From assembly GCA_002734065.2 (NCBI GenBank), contig NVXU02000009.1:26502-90501 (forward strand): a stretch of DNA of 64,000 nucleotides. The letters are read 5' to 3'. Made by a program: the position numbers and the translations under genes. Below are positions 35,432 to 43,140 of the stretch, piece by piece. The notes beneath the pieces were generated by a model, which made no database searches, was not told the origin of the DNA, and saw only the letters and a program-made list of their open reading frames with translations. This stretch comes from Fluviicola sp. Its GTDB lineage: Bacteria > Bacteroidota > Bacteroidia > Flavobacteriales_D > Crocinitomicaceae. The number at the start of each line of letters is the position of its first letter. Within the stretch, counting starts at the first letter, position 1.

Positions 35432-36730
35432 ATGAAAAAACTGTATGTATTAGTCGCTGTTATTATGGCGTCGTTTGTAACTTTTGCCTCTGTCGCAGAA
35501 ACAAGCGTAGCTATTGAAAACATAGCAAAAGAAGGTGTTGATGTAACGATTGCTGTTAATAGCGGTGGTGAAACTGTAAAGGGAGCTTTGGTTAAAATAG
35601 TTGCCCAAAGAATGGTAATCGGTGCAGGAACTACTGACGAAAGTGGTAACGTAACCATTAATATTGCTAGTTATGGTAACCAACTTGTTACGATAGAGGT
35701 TTATCATTCTCTATATAAATCTCAAAAATTGAATGGTATTAAGTTAGAAACTGGAAAAACTTATTCGTTTAGCCTTATTGGTAAAGGAGAAACTGTTACC
35801 GAAATAACCGAAGAATCTGAAGTTCGTGTTGTAAAAACGCAAGAAGAAACAGAGCAAGAAAAGAAAGAGGCCGAAGAAGCAATCGCGAGAAAAGAAGAGG
35901 CTATAAAAAGACAAGAAGAGTTAAGAAAAGAAACGGAAGAATTGGCTGCGAAAGGAGAAGAGGCTTCAAAAGAAGCTGAGGAAGCAAAAAAACGCACTGA
36001 AGAAGCAAAGGAAGAAGCCGAAGAAATAAAAAACAATTCAAATACCATCTCTGATGATAAGCGTAAGCAAATTGAAGAAGACATAAGAGCACGGGAAGAA
36101 GAGGCTAAAAAACGAGAAGAGGAAGCTAAAAAGCGTGCTGAAGCTCTCGAAGGAGCTAGTTCTGAATTAGAAAAAGCGAAAGGCGCAGAGAAAGAGGCTA
36201 AAAAGGAATCAGAAAAAGCACAAAAAGAGCAAGAGAAAGAGCGTGAAGAAGCAGAAAAAGCGGCAAAGGAAAAAGAGAAAGAAGCTGATGAAATGAAAGA
36301 TGCAGCAGAGAAGGAAAAGAAAGAGAAAGAAAAAGACGCGAAAGAAGAAGAGAAAAAAGCGAAAGAGGAAGAGTCTGCCAAAAAGGATGCTGAAAAATTA
36401 GCCAAAGAGAAAGAGAAAGAAGCAAAGGAAGCTGAAAAAGATGCAAAAGATGCTGAGAAAGAAATAAAAGAAGCCGAAAAAGACGCTAAAAAAGAAGCAG
36501 CCAACCAGGCAAAACTTGATAAACTTGATGGTGATCAAGAAAAAATAGAAAAAGACAGAAAAAAATTAGATGACAAGCAAAAAAAGCTAGATAAAAAAAT
36601 TAAGAAAGGCAAGGGTCTTGATAAGCTTGCGGGTGATCAGAAAAAGTTAGACGAGTCTAACTCTAAGCTAGACGACGCTCAATCTAAACTTGACGGCAAG
36701 CGTAAAAAATTGCTTAAAAAGATGAAATAG
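35432..36730 (+). CDS. Secreted Ig-domain protein with long Lys/Glu coiled coil
   Basis: I start at ATG 35432 (MKKLYVLVAVIMASFVTFA), giving 432 residues. The ATG at 35393 lies before a TATATTTA promoter-like box and would place charged residues before the signal. After the signal peptide an Ig/carboxypeptidase-regulatory domain (about 25-105, GETVKGALVKIVAQRMVIGA) is followed by about 300 residues of almost pure Glu/Lys/Ala (EEAKKREEEAKKRAEAL, KEKEKDAKEEEKKAKEEE), a predicted long coiled coil or single alpha-helix. The last 75 residues repeat LDKLAGDQKKLD-like units and end in basic residues. The function is unknown. A periplasm-spanning rod is plausible. Confidence 0.8.
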   Translation: MKKLYVLVAVIMASFVTFASVAETSVAIENIAKEGVDVTIAVNSGGETVKGALVKIVAQRMVIGAGTTDESGNVTINIASYGNQLVTIEVYHSLYKSQKLNGIKLETGKTYSFSLIGKGETVTEITEESEVRVVKTQEETEQEKKEAEEAIARKEEAIKRQEELRKETEELAAKGEEASKEAEEAKKRTEEAKEEAEEIKNNSNTISDDKRKQIEEDIRAREEEAKKREEEAKKRAEALEGASSELEKAKGAEKEAKKESEKAQKEQEKEREEAEKAAKEKEKEADEMKDAAEKEKKEKEKDAKEEEKKAKEEESAKKDAEKLAKEKEKEAKEAEKDAKDAEKEIKEAEKDAKKEAANQAKLDKLDGDQEKIEKDRKKLDDKQKKLDKKIKKGKGLDKLAGDQKKLDESNSKLDDAQSKLDGKRKKLLKKMK

Positions 36731-36759
36731 GAATCCATTAATCATCTATATAATGTTTT

Positions 36760-36792
36760 AAAAAAGCGTTCTGTAATTCAGAACGCTTTTTT
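36760..36792. terminator. Strong bidirectional terminator
   Basis: A perfect 14-bp stem, AAAAAAGCGTTCTG (36760-36773) and CAGAACGCTTTTTT (36779-36792), flanks a TAATT loop. It has an A run on one side and a T run on the other. It ends the coiled-coil gene and lies 12 bp before the EamA gene. Confidence 0.92.
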
Positions 36793-36804
36793 AGTTTTGC
36801 AAAC

Positions 36805-37707
36805 ATGAACTCAAAGTTTAAATATCTTATACTAATGCACCTCATTATATTCATTTGGGGTTTTACAGGTATCTTGGGGAAGCTTATTCTTCTTGACGCT
36901 GTCGTTATTGTATGGTTTCGAGTAATCATTGCGTTTATTGCTTTAGGAATATATATGATTGCTCGAGGAGGTTCTTTTAAAACAAAATATAAGGGCAGCT
37001 TACTACACCTTATAATCGTTGGTATGTTCGTAGCGGTTCACTGGTTAACTTTCTATCAATCCATTCAACTTTCAACGGCCTCTCTTGGTATTCTTTGTTT
37101 ATCGACAACCACCCTACATGTTGCGTGGTTAGAGCCTTTGGTGTTCAAAAAGAAAATTAACCCCGCCGAACTTGTCCTCAGTCTTATTGTTGTTTTTGGA
37201 ATTTACATCACCACTTCTGGATTTAGTCATAATGAATTTGTCGCTTTGATTTATGGTTTGGTTTCTGCTTTTTTTGCTGCCCTTTTTGCTGTATTCAACA
37301 CAAAAATTGTAGAACGGGAACCCGCAAACGTTATGACTTTTTATGAAATGATTTCTGCTGCGATTAGTGTTTCTATCTTTTTAATTCTTCTTGGTAAATT
37401 CAATTCTGAGCTGTTTGTAATGACCCAATCTGACTTTTTATGGTTGATCTTTTTAGGGGTGGTTTGTACGTCTTTTGCTTTTTTAGCAACTATTGTTGTT
37501 ATGAAACACCTCGGAGCTTTCACGGTCTCATTATCCATCAATCTAGAGCCAATTTATACGCTTGTTTTGGCTGTTTTTATCTTAAATGAAGACGAACTAT
37601 TAAGTAATCGTTTTTATTTCGGCGCCGTAATTATTGTTTTAACTGTCTTGGCTAACGGTTTAATGAAAGGAAGAAAAAGAAAGAATTTTGCAGAGCAGTT
37701 AAAGTAA
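36805..37707 (+). CDS. EamA-family (DMT) transporter
   Basis: The 300-residue protein has ten predicted helices in two EamA halves, opening MHLIIFIWGFTGILGKLILL and with LGVVCTSFAFLATIVVMKHL and LSINLEPIYTLVLAVFILNE, standard EamA wording. Such permeases export amino acids or metabolites, or import nucleotide sugars. The substrate cannot be predicted. It begins 12 bp after a strong terminator, so its promoter must lie in or overlap that small region, or some read-through from the upstream gene drives it. It ends in a basic tail, KGRKRKNFAEQ. Confidence 0.88.
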   Translation: MNSKFKYLILMHLIIFIWGFTGILGKLILLDAVVIVWFRVIIAFIALGIYMIARGGSFKTKYKGSLLHLIIVGMFVAVHWLTFYQSIQLSTASLGILCLSTTTLHVAWLEPLVFKKKINPAELVLSLIVVFGIYITTSGFSHNEFVALIYGLVSAFFAALFAVFNTKIVEREPANVMTFYEMISAAISVSIFLILLGKFNSELFVMTQSDFLWLIFLGVVCTSFAFLATIVVMKHLGAFTVSLSINLEPIYTLVLAVFILNEDELLSNRFYFGAVIIVLTVLANGLMKGRKRKNFAEQLK

Positions 37708-37709
37708 AC

Positions 37710-37742
37710 GTTTATTTTATAAACACATTATTCTTATATTTG
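37710..37742 (+). promoter_or_regulatory. Promoter with inverted repeat for the UspA gene
   Basis: TATATTTG (37735-37742) is a perfect -7 box, 35 bp before the ATG at 37778. Just upstream, GTTTAT (37710-37715) and ATAAAC (37719-37724) form a perfect inverted repeat around TTT in the -33 region, a possible operator. Confidence 0.55.
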
Positions 37743-37777
37743 TACTACATTTCTTTAAACTAGAAAACCATATAAAA

Positions 37778-38599
37778 ATGAGAACTAAAAATTTTATTGT
37801 ACCTCACGACTTCACAAACGTTTCGAATATAGCTCTTGATCATGCCCTTAAAACTGCAAAACCATTGAATGCTGAGATATTCTTGCTTCATGTTGTGGCA
37901 AAAAACAAAGACATTAATGCTGCTGAAACAAAATTAAATGAAGTTGTAGCAAACTACGACTCTTCTGTTAAAATAACTCCATCCGTAAGGGTAGGAAATA
38001 TTTTTGAAGACATAGGAGACTTCGCAGCAGAGCACCACGCTGAACTTATTTTTATGGGAACTCATGGAACTCATGGATGGCAGCATTTAACAGGAATGAA
38101 TGCATTAAAAGTAATCACTCATTCATCTGTGCCATTCGTTGTAGTACAAGAAACAACACCTAAAGAAACTGGATATGATGACATCGTTCTTCCTTTAGAT
38201 TTAAACAAAGAAACGAAACAAAAATTAGCCATCGTTGCAAATATTGCCAAATATTTCAACTCAAATATTCATATTATTATTCCTGAAGAAAAAGATGAAT
38301 TTCTTTCTCATCAAGTAAAAGGAAACGTCCAGTTCGCCAAAAAATATTTAGGAGAAAGAGATATATCAATGACGGTTACTGAAGTTAAAGCAAGCGGTTT
38401 TGACAATGAAGTAATTAAACACGCTGTTAGCATTGATGCTGATTTAATTGCTATTATGAACCTAAACAAGACAAGTGTGTTGGGTGTTTTAACAGCGAAA
38501 CATGAAGAATACATCATCACAAATGACGCTAAAATTCCTGTAATGATTATGAATCCTATTGAGGGTATTACGACATTGGCTGTTGATTTTAACGGATAA
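37778..38599 (+). CDS. Universal stress protein, tandem UspA domains
   Basis: The 273-residue protein has two Usp-like halves. The first (1-135) has IVPHDFTNVSNIALDHALKT, FLLHVV and FMGTHGTHGWQHLTGMNALK, with the ATP-binding Gly-rich loop partly kept (GTHGTHGWQHLTG). The second (145-265) is degenerate, lacking that loop. This type is a cytoplasmic stress protein of unknown biochemical role, often induced by starvation or oxygen stress. It is a lone gene with its own promoter and terminator (38622). Confidence 0.88.
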   Translation: MRTKNFIVPHDFTNVSNIALDHALKTAKPLNAEIFLLHVVAKNKDINAAETKLNEVVANYDSSVKITPSVRVGNIFEDIGDFAAEHHAELIFMGTHGTHGWQHLTGMNALKVITHSSVPFVVVQETTPKETGYDDIVLPLDLNKETKQKLAIVANIAKYFNSNIHIIIPEEKDEFLSHQVKGNVQFAKKYLGERDISMTVTEVKASGFDNEVIKHAVSIDADLIAIMNLNKTSVLGVLTAKHEEYIITNDAKIPVMIMNPIEGITTLAVDFNG

Positions 38600-38621
38600 A
38601 TAAGTGTAAAATGTTTCATTT

Positions 38622-38646
38622 AAGGGGGGTTATACCTCCCTTTTTT
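38622..38646. terminator. Terminator after the UspA gene
   Basis: AAGGGGGG (38622-38629) pairs with CCTCCCTT (38635-38642) with one G-U pair and a TTATA loop, then six T (38641-38646). It also adjoins the stop of the leftward cyclase gene at 38645, but it reads as terminator chiefly on the plus strand. Confidence 0.85.
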
Positions 38647-41600
38647 AGTACTCATCCTTTTCTAACCTATCCTTCACTTCTTGCAAGTTCTTCAATTTCT
38701 TTTTACTCCTTGTTCTTCTTGCTGTCTTCGTAAAGTACTTGTGTGCGCTTAAAAATTGAATCTGAATTTGATCCCAATGTTTTTTATCCTTAATTTTTTC
38801 ATGCTCTATTAACTCTTGACAAAGCCTGCTCGAAATTTCATGAAAATCAGCACGTCCTAAATAGTCTAAATCGGCATCGCAAATAATTTCTTCAAGATTG
38901 TTTTTAGGGTGGTGGGGGATTTCTGTAACGTAAATTAATTCCTTTATTTTTTCAATATGTTCCAGCGTGTAGCCATAAAGTGGTAGAATTTCTTCAGCCA
39001 TTCTTGCACCAACAGGTTCGTTTTTTTCATATTTTTCTACAAAGCCAGCATCGTGATAGGTTGCTGCTGATTTTAATAAGAATAACCCTTCATCGGTTAC
39101 ATTCTCTGCCAATGCAAGTCGCTCAACCGCGTTAACAACGTCTTTTGTGTGCGCAATACTATGATAATGGAGGTTTTCTGACAACTGTTGCTCTAACACA
39201 TTTATAATGTGTCGCTCCGCTTTGTAGTAATTAATAGAACTGTAGTGGTGGAGGTTAACAATTTGCTGAAATTTTTCGTTGGGCTCTACGCCTTCTCCTT
39301 TCTTTGAAAGTTCTGGTTTTATTCTTTCAACCACATACATTTCAATCATTTCCTTATTCTTTGTCTCTATTTTTCCTGAATATCTACATTCAAAATAAGG
39401 CTCAATAAATTGATATGTTGCTCCTGTAATGGTCACTTTTCCAGGTTGCCCAAACATCTCCATTCTTTGCGCTTGATTAACAGTTGCTCCCCAAATATCG
39501 TATGCTAGCCGCTCGCTTCCTATCACTCCCGCAGTAACTTCTCCTGTGTTAATTCCTAATCTTAACTCCCAATAATCTCTATCATTTGCAAGCGCGTCGT
39601 TTTTTCGCTTCTGCATGTAGTTTTGAATTTGTAACGCCGCCGTAACAGTGTCAATCGGATTTGTTGTGTTTCTAACAGGCACTCCCCCCGCACACATGTA
39701 TGCGTCTCCAATTGTTTTTATTTTCTCAAGGCTATTTTTTACTATTATTTCATCAAATTTAGTGAAATAAACATCTAGTTTTTTTACCAGCTCTGTTGCT
39801 GACATCTCATCAGAAATTTTCGAAAAGCCTACAAAGTCTGTAAATAAAACAGAAACTGTTTTGTAAGATCGTGCTCTCGCTTTTCCTCTCTTTTTAAGCT
39901 CGTCAGCTGTAGATGCTGGAATTACATTTCTTAGAAGACGCTCTGTTTTGTCTTTCTCTATTTGTAATTCCTCTTGTTGCTTAATAACAGTATTTCTCTC
40001 TTGCTCCAACTTTTTTCGCTGAAGTTCTATTTTCTTGTTCTGTTTTTTTATCTCTCTGGTTCTCTCGTTTATTTTAATTTCCAATAAAACCTGATCTCTT
40101 CGAGCATCTGCAACTCTTTTTTTTATGAAAAAACGTGTTAAAAGCCCTAAAACGAGCAAAAGAACGATCCAAAACGACCATGTAAACCAAAAAGGAGGGG
40201 CAATTATTATTTTAATTACCGCAGGAGATGCGCTCCAAGGACCGTCTCCCAACCTTGCATAAACCATAAGTTCATACTCTCCATGGGCGAGAGAATTAAA
40301 ATGAATTTCATTTTGACTACCTAACAAAATCTCTCCTTCTCCCGAGCCCTTGAGAAAATATTTGTAGTTAAGGATGTCTGGGTTACTGATATCAACGGCT
40401 TGAAACTTTATAGAAAAGCTTCGTTGCTTATAACTCAATTGAAGATTCTTTGTTAAAAAAATGGGTTTAGAAAGGGGTGAAATATTGTTTCCCTCTTTTG
40501 TGCTTTTTAGAGTTAGTTTTGTAAACACAACCGACACTCTTTTCGTTGTGTTTGTAAGTGTATTTGGGTCAAAATAATTATACCCATAAATTCCTCCAAA
40601 GTATAAAATACCTTTTGAAGACTTCATGTAAGCGCCAAGGTTAAATTCATTACTCATTAATCCATCAACTTCTGTGTAATTTTTTATTTTGCCTGTCAAT
40701 GAGTTAAATCTGCTTAACCCTTTATTGGTGCTCATCCATAAAACCCCTTCTTTTCCTCCAACAACACCATATATAACATCATTTGGTAAGCCGTCTTTTT
40801 TATTAAATATTTTGGCTTCTTTTTTCCTTTCATTCCACCTTACTAGTCCTGCTCCGAGTGTTCCGAGCCAATAAACTCCTTTTTTTTCCTGATAAATTGA
40901 TGCAATGTAGTCTGATGTTGACTCTTTAATCTTAAAATTAAAGGCGTATGGTATTATTTTTATTATTCCGTTTGATTCAGAGAGAACATTGAGTCCTCCC
41001 GTGCTTGTTGTGAACCAAATTCCATTGTTAATGTCCTTATAAACCAAGCGACATATTCCTTTGGAAATAGTGTTTTCACTATTGGAATAATCATGTTCAA
41101 AAGCTTCTAAATTATTTGTTTTACTGTTATACAGAAGTACGCCGTCCTTTGTTGCCACCCAATAAAGGTTGTTTTTCCAATGAGTTATAGAATAAACTCT
41201 ATTGTGTTTTGAATCATTTACCCCCTCTGTGATGATTGGTTGAAACTTATAACTGTTCTCTAAAATATTAAGTTTATACAGGCCATCAGCACAAGCAACA
41301 AGTAAAGTATTATTACTCATTGCTTCAATTGAAAGGGTTGTCATCTCCCCTGTTCCGTTATTTTTGGCGTTCTTTTTGCGATAATATTGTTTATATCTTC
41401 CTGTTTTTTTTGTATACCTTGAAATTCCCTTGTCAAGACCTATGTAGATGTGTTTTTTGTCCTTACTTTCTTCAAAGCACCAAACGCTCGGAGTTGGAAT
41501 GCCTTTTTCTGCATTTCCATTTGCCCCAACTCCTAATATCCCATTTGTTAGCGGGTTAAAGTTTGAAAGCCCTCTTTGAGACCCCAACCAAAAAACGCCT

Positions 41601-42535
41601 GAATTATCCTTAAAAATTATATTCAGTTCGTTGAATATTAAAGCATTTTTTTGAAAAATGTCTTCTGTGCTGTGTAGGATTTTTCCTCTTTTTTTAACAA
41701 TAAATAGCCCATTGTCGTTTGTTGAAATCAACCAACCTATGTTTTCTTGAAAAAACACATCTGATATATTTTGAAGCCCTTCTTTTCTGTTTAAATAATC
41801 AAACTTAACGGTTAACTGTTTGCTTTGAAGGTTTAGTTCTAAAAGCCCCTTATTTGTTCCTAAAATAACGCGATTATCTTCAATAAACTTAACACAGTTA
41901 TAGTTTATTTCTTCACTTTTATAGAGCTTATTTTCTATTTTATCTATGCTTTTATTAAAAACGTTAACAATATAAATTCCTTTGTTTGCTGTCGTTACAA
42001 CTAAAAGTCCCTTATCTGTAATTGCAACATTTTTTGTTTTTAACACAGGAAGCAGGTTAAAATAGCTTGAAAACAAATTTTCTTTTGTGTCAAACAAAAA
42101 AAGACCTGTTTCAACGGTCGTTACCCATAAGTTTCCATCTTCATCTTCAACAAGGTCACTAATTTGACCTTGTGTTTTACTGTCTAAAAAGTAGGTGGTA
42201 AATTTTTCTGTTGTTATTTGATAGCGGGTTAACCCTTTATTTGTACCAAACCAAAGGTTTCCTTTTTTATCCTTTAAAGAGGCGTTGATAAATTCACTCT
42301 CTAGGCCGTCGGTTTTATCTGATGTGTAAATTTCAAAAGAATTTCCATCGTATTTGTTTAGGCCATCTTGAGTTCCTACCCAAAGTGCATTTAAGTCGTC
42401 TTGAATTATTGCTGTAACCGAACTTTGTGATAATCCGTCATTGATTGTGTAATTTTTGAACCTAAACTTTTCTTGTGCACCCCCATTCGAAGGCACTAAA
42501 AAAGACAAGAATATAATAACAACAATCTTCAGCAT
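38645..42535 (-). CDS. Propeller-receptor adenylate cyclase fused to HD phosphohydrolase
   Basis: This 1296-residue protein has a signal peptide (to GGAQ, residue 21) and a two-component-regulator-type beta-propeller with many WVGTQDGLN/WFGTNKGLT blades (about 25-700). A Y_Y_Y-like domain (to about 780), one membrane helix (784-803) and a coiled coil (about 812-872) follow. The class III cyclase domain (891-1070) has metal Asps 900 (FTDFVGF) and 944 (TIGDAYM), Lys 940 and Asp 1013 at the adenine-specific positions, and Asn 1020 and Arg 1024 for catalysis, so ATP to cAMP is predicted. A C-terminal HD domain follows, with His 1125/1129, HD 1161-1162 and Asp 1220-1224. The architecture suggests an envelope sensor that both makes and breaks down a nucleotide signal. 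It starts 15 bp after ferritin on the same strand. Confidence 0.9.
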   Translation of the reverse strand: MLKIVVIIFLSFLVPSNGGAQEKFRFKNYTINDGLSQSSVTAIIQDDLNALWVGTQDGLNKYDGNSFEIYTSDKTDGLESEFINASLKDKKGNLWFGTNKGLTRYQITTEKFTTYFLDSKTQGQISDLVEDEDGNLWVTTVETGLFLFDTKENLFSSYFNLLPVLKTKNVAITDKGLLVVTTANKGIYIVNVFNKSIDKIENKLYKSEEINYNCVKFIEDNRVILGTNKGLLELNLQSKQLTVKFDYLNRKEGLQNISDVFFQENIGWLISTNDNGLFIVKKRGKILHSTEDIFQKNALIFNELNIIFKDNSGVFWLGSQRGLSNFNPLTNGILGVGANGNAEKGIPTPSVWCFEESKDKKHIYIGLDKGISRYTKKTGRYKQYYRKKNAKNNGTGEMTTLSIEAMSNNTLLVACADGLYKLNILENSYKFQPIITEGVNDSKHNRVYSITHWKNNLYWVATKDGVLLYNSKTNNLEAFEHDYSNSENTISKGICRLVYKDINNGIWFTTSTGGLNVLSESNGIIKIIPYAFNFKIKESTSDYIASIYQEKKGVYWLGTLGAGLVRWNERKKEAKIFNKKDGLPNDVIYGVVGGKEGVLWMSTNKGLSRFNSLTGKIKNYTEVDGLMSNEFNLGAYMKSSKGILYFGGIYGYNYFDPNTLTNTTKRVSVVFTKLTLKSTKEGNNISPLSKPIFLTKNLQLSYKQRSFSIKFQAVDISNPDILNYKYFLKGSGEGEILLGSQNEIHFNSLAHGEYELMVYARLGDGPWSASPAVIKIIIAPPFWFTWSFWIVLLLVLGLLTRFFIKKRVADARRDQVLLEIKINERTREIKKQNKKIELQRKKLEQERNTVIKQQEELQIEKDKTERLLRNVIPASTADELKKRGKARARSYKTVSVLFTDFVGFSKISDEMSATELVKKLDVYFTKFDEIIVKNSLEKIKTIGDAYMCAGGVPVRNTTNPIDTVTAALQIQNYMQKRKNDALANDRDYWELRLGINTGEVTAGVIGSERLAYDIWGATVNQAQRMEMFGQPGKVTITGATYQFIEPYFECRYSGKIETKNKEMIEMYVVERIKPELSKKGEGVEPNEKFQQIVNLHHYSSINYYKAERHIINVLEQQLSENLHYHSIAHTKDVVNAVERLALAENVTDEGLFLLKSAATYHDAGFVEKYEKNEPVGARMAEEILPLYGYTLEHIEKIKELIYVTEIPHHPKNNLEEIICDADLDYLGRADFHEISSRLCQELIEHEKIKDKKHWDQIQIQFLSAHKYFTKTARRTRSKKKLKNLQEVKDRLEKDEY

Positions 42536-42550
42536 AGATTTAAAGGCGCT

Positions 42551-43063
42551 TTAAAATGTTGCCGGTTTATCAATTTGAATTGCCGCGTTTTCAAGGTCTC
42601 TATCAAATAAATACAAGCCTCCTTTATCGTTTCCTATAAGTTTAATTTTATCAATAATTGTTCTTGCTAAAGCCTCTTCCTCAAGCTGCTCAGAAACATA
42701 CCACTGTATAAAATTGTGTGTTGTATAGTCTTTTTCTTGGAGGCAAATATCTACCAACTCGTTAATGCTTTGTGTAACTGAAAGTTCGTGGTCTAATAAT
42801 AATTGAAATACGTGTTCAACTCCTTTAAAACTGTCTGCAGGTTTTTTTAGGCCGGGAATTATCGATTTTCCACCTCTTTCGTTGACAAACTTCACCAATT
42901 TCAGCATGTGAAACCGTTCTTCGTCAGAGTGGGTGTATAAAAACTTTGCTGTTCCGTTTAGGCCTTGAGTTTCTGCCCAAGATGCCATTGCTAAATAAAA
43001 CTGAGAAGAGAACGCCTCTTTCTCAATTTGCTCGTTTAATGCTTTTTCAACTCTCTTATTCAT
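42551..43063 (-). CDS. ftnA: Ferritin
   Basis: The 170-residue four-helix protein stores iron after oxidising Fe(II). Ferroxidase ligands seen are Glu 16, Glu 49 and His 52 (SDEERFHM), and Glu 93, in the FtnA pattern, with Tyr 23 also present. The typical wording QFYLAMASWAETQGLNGTAK and HNFIQWYVSEQLEEEALART agrees with bacterial non-haem ferritin. It has a TAACTTTG promoter box at 43078-43085. The cyclase gene follows after only 15 bp without a visible terminator, so they may be co-transcribed. Confidence 0.95.
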   Translation of the reverse strand: MNKRVEKALNEQIEKEAFSSQFYLAMASWAETQGLNGTAKFLYTHSDEERFHMLKLVKFVNERGGKSIIPGLKKPADSFKGVEHVFQLLLDHELSVTQSINELVDICLQEKDYTTHNFIQWYVSEQLEEEALARTIIDKIKLIGNDKGGLYLFDRDLENAAIQIDKPATF

Positions 43064-43077
43064 AACCTGTATTTTTA

Positions 43078-43085
43078 CAAAGTTA
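43078..43085 (-). promoter_or_regulatory. Ferritin promoter -7 box
   Basis: On the minus strand this is TAACTTTG, a perfect TAnnTTTG, 14 bp before the ferritin ATG at 43063. The transcript leader would be only a few nucleotides. Confidence 0.55.
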
Positions 43086-43127
43086 TCATAATCAGATAAT
43101 TCATTCTATAAATAACCAAAGAAAACG

Positions 43128-43135
43128 TACCTTCG
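43128..43135 (+). promoter_or_regulatory. Possible rnr promoter -7 box, leaderless
   Basis: TACCTTCG, one base off TAnnTTTG, lies 5 bp before the rnr ATG. It may give a leaderless or very short-leader message. The ferritin gene runs the other way from the same 77-bp gap. Confidence 0.35.
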
Positions 43136-43140
43136 TAACA

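Noticed and set aside
34222..35658. Extension of holB to 35658 and of gldH to 33125
   Set aside because: The added parts overlap the neighbouring genes in another frame and are low complexity; HolB clearly starts MHFKSVIGQ and GldH with its signal peptide.
35761..36504. Long open frame opposite the Lys/Glu coiled-coil gene (minus strand, Ser/Phe-rich)
   Set aside because: It is the antisense shadow of a GAA/AAA-rich gene (reads Ser, Phe, Ala only), has no start region and no family resemblance.
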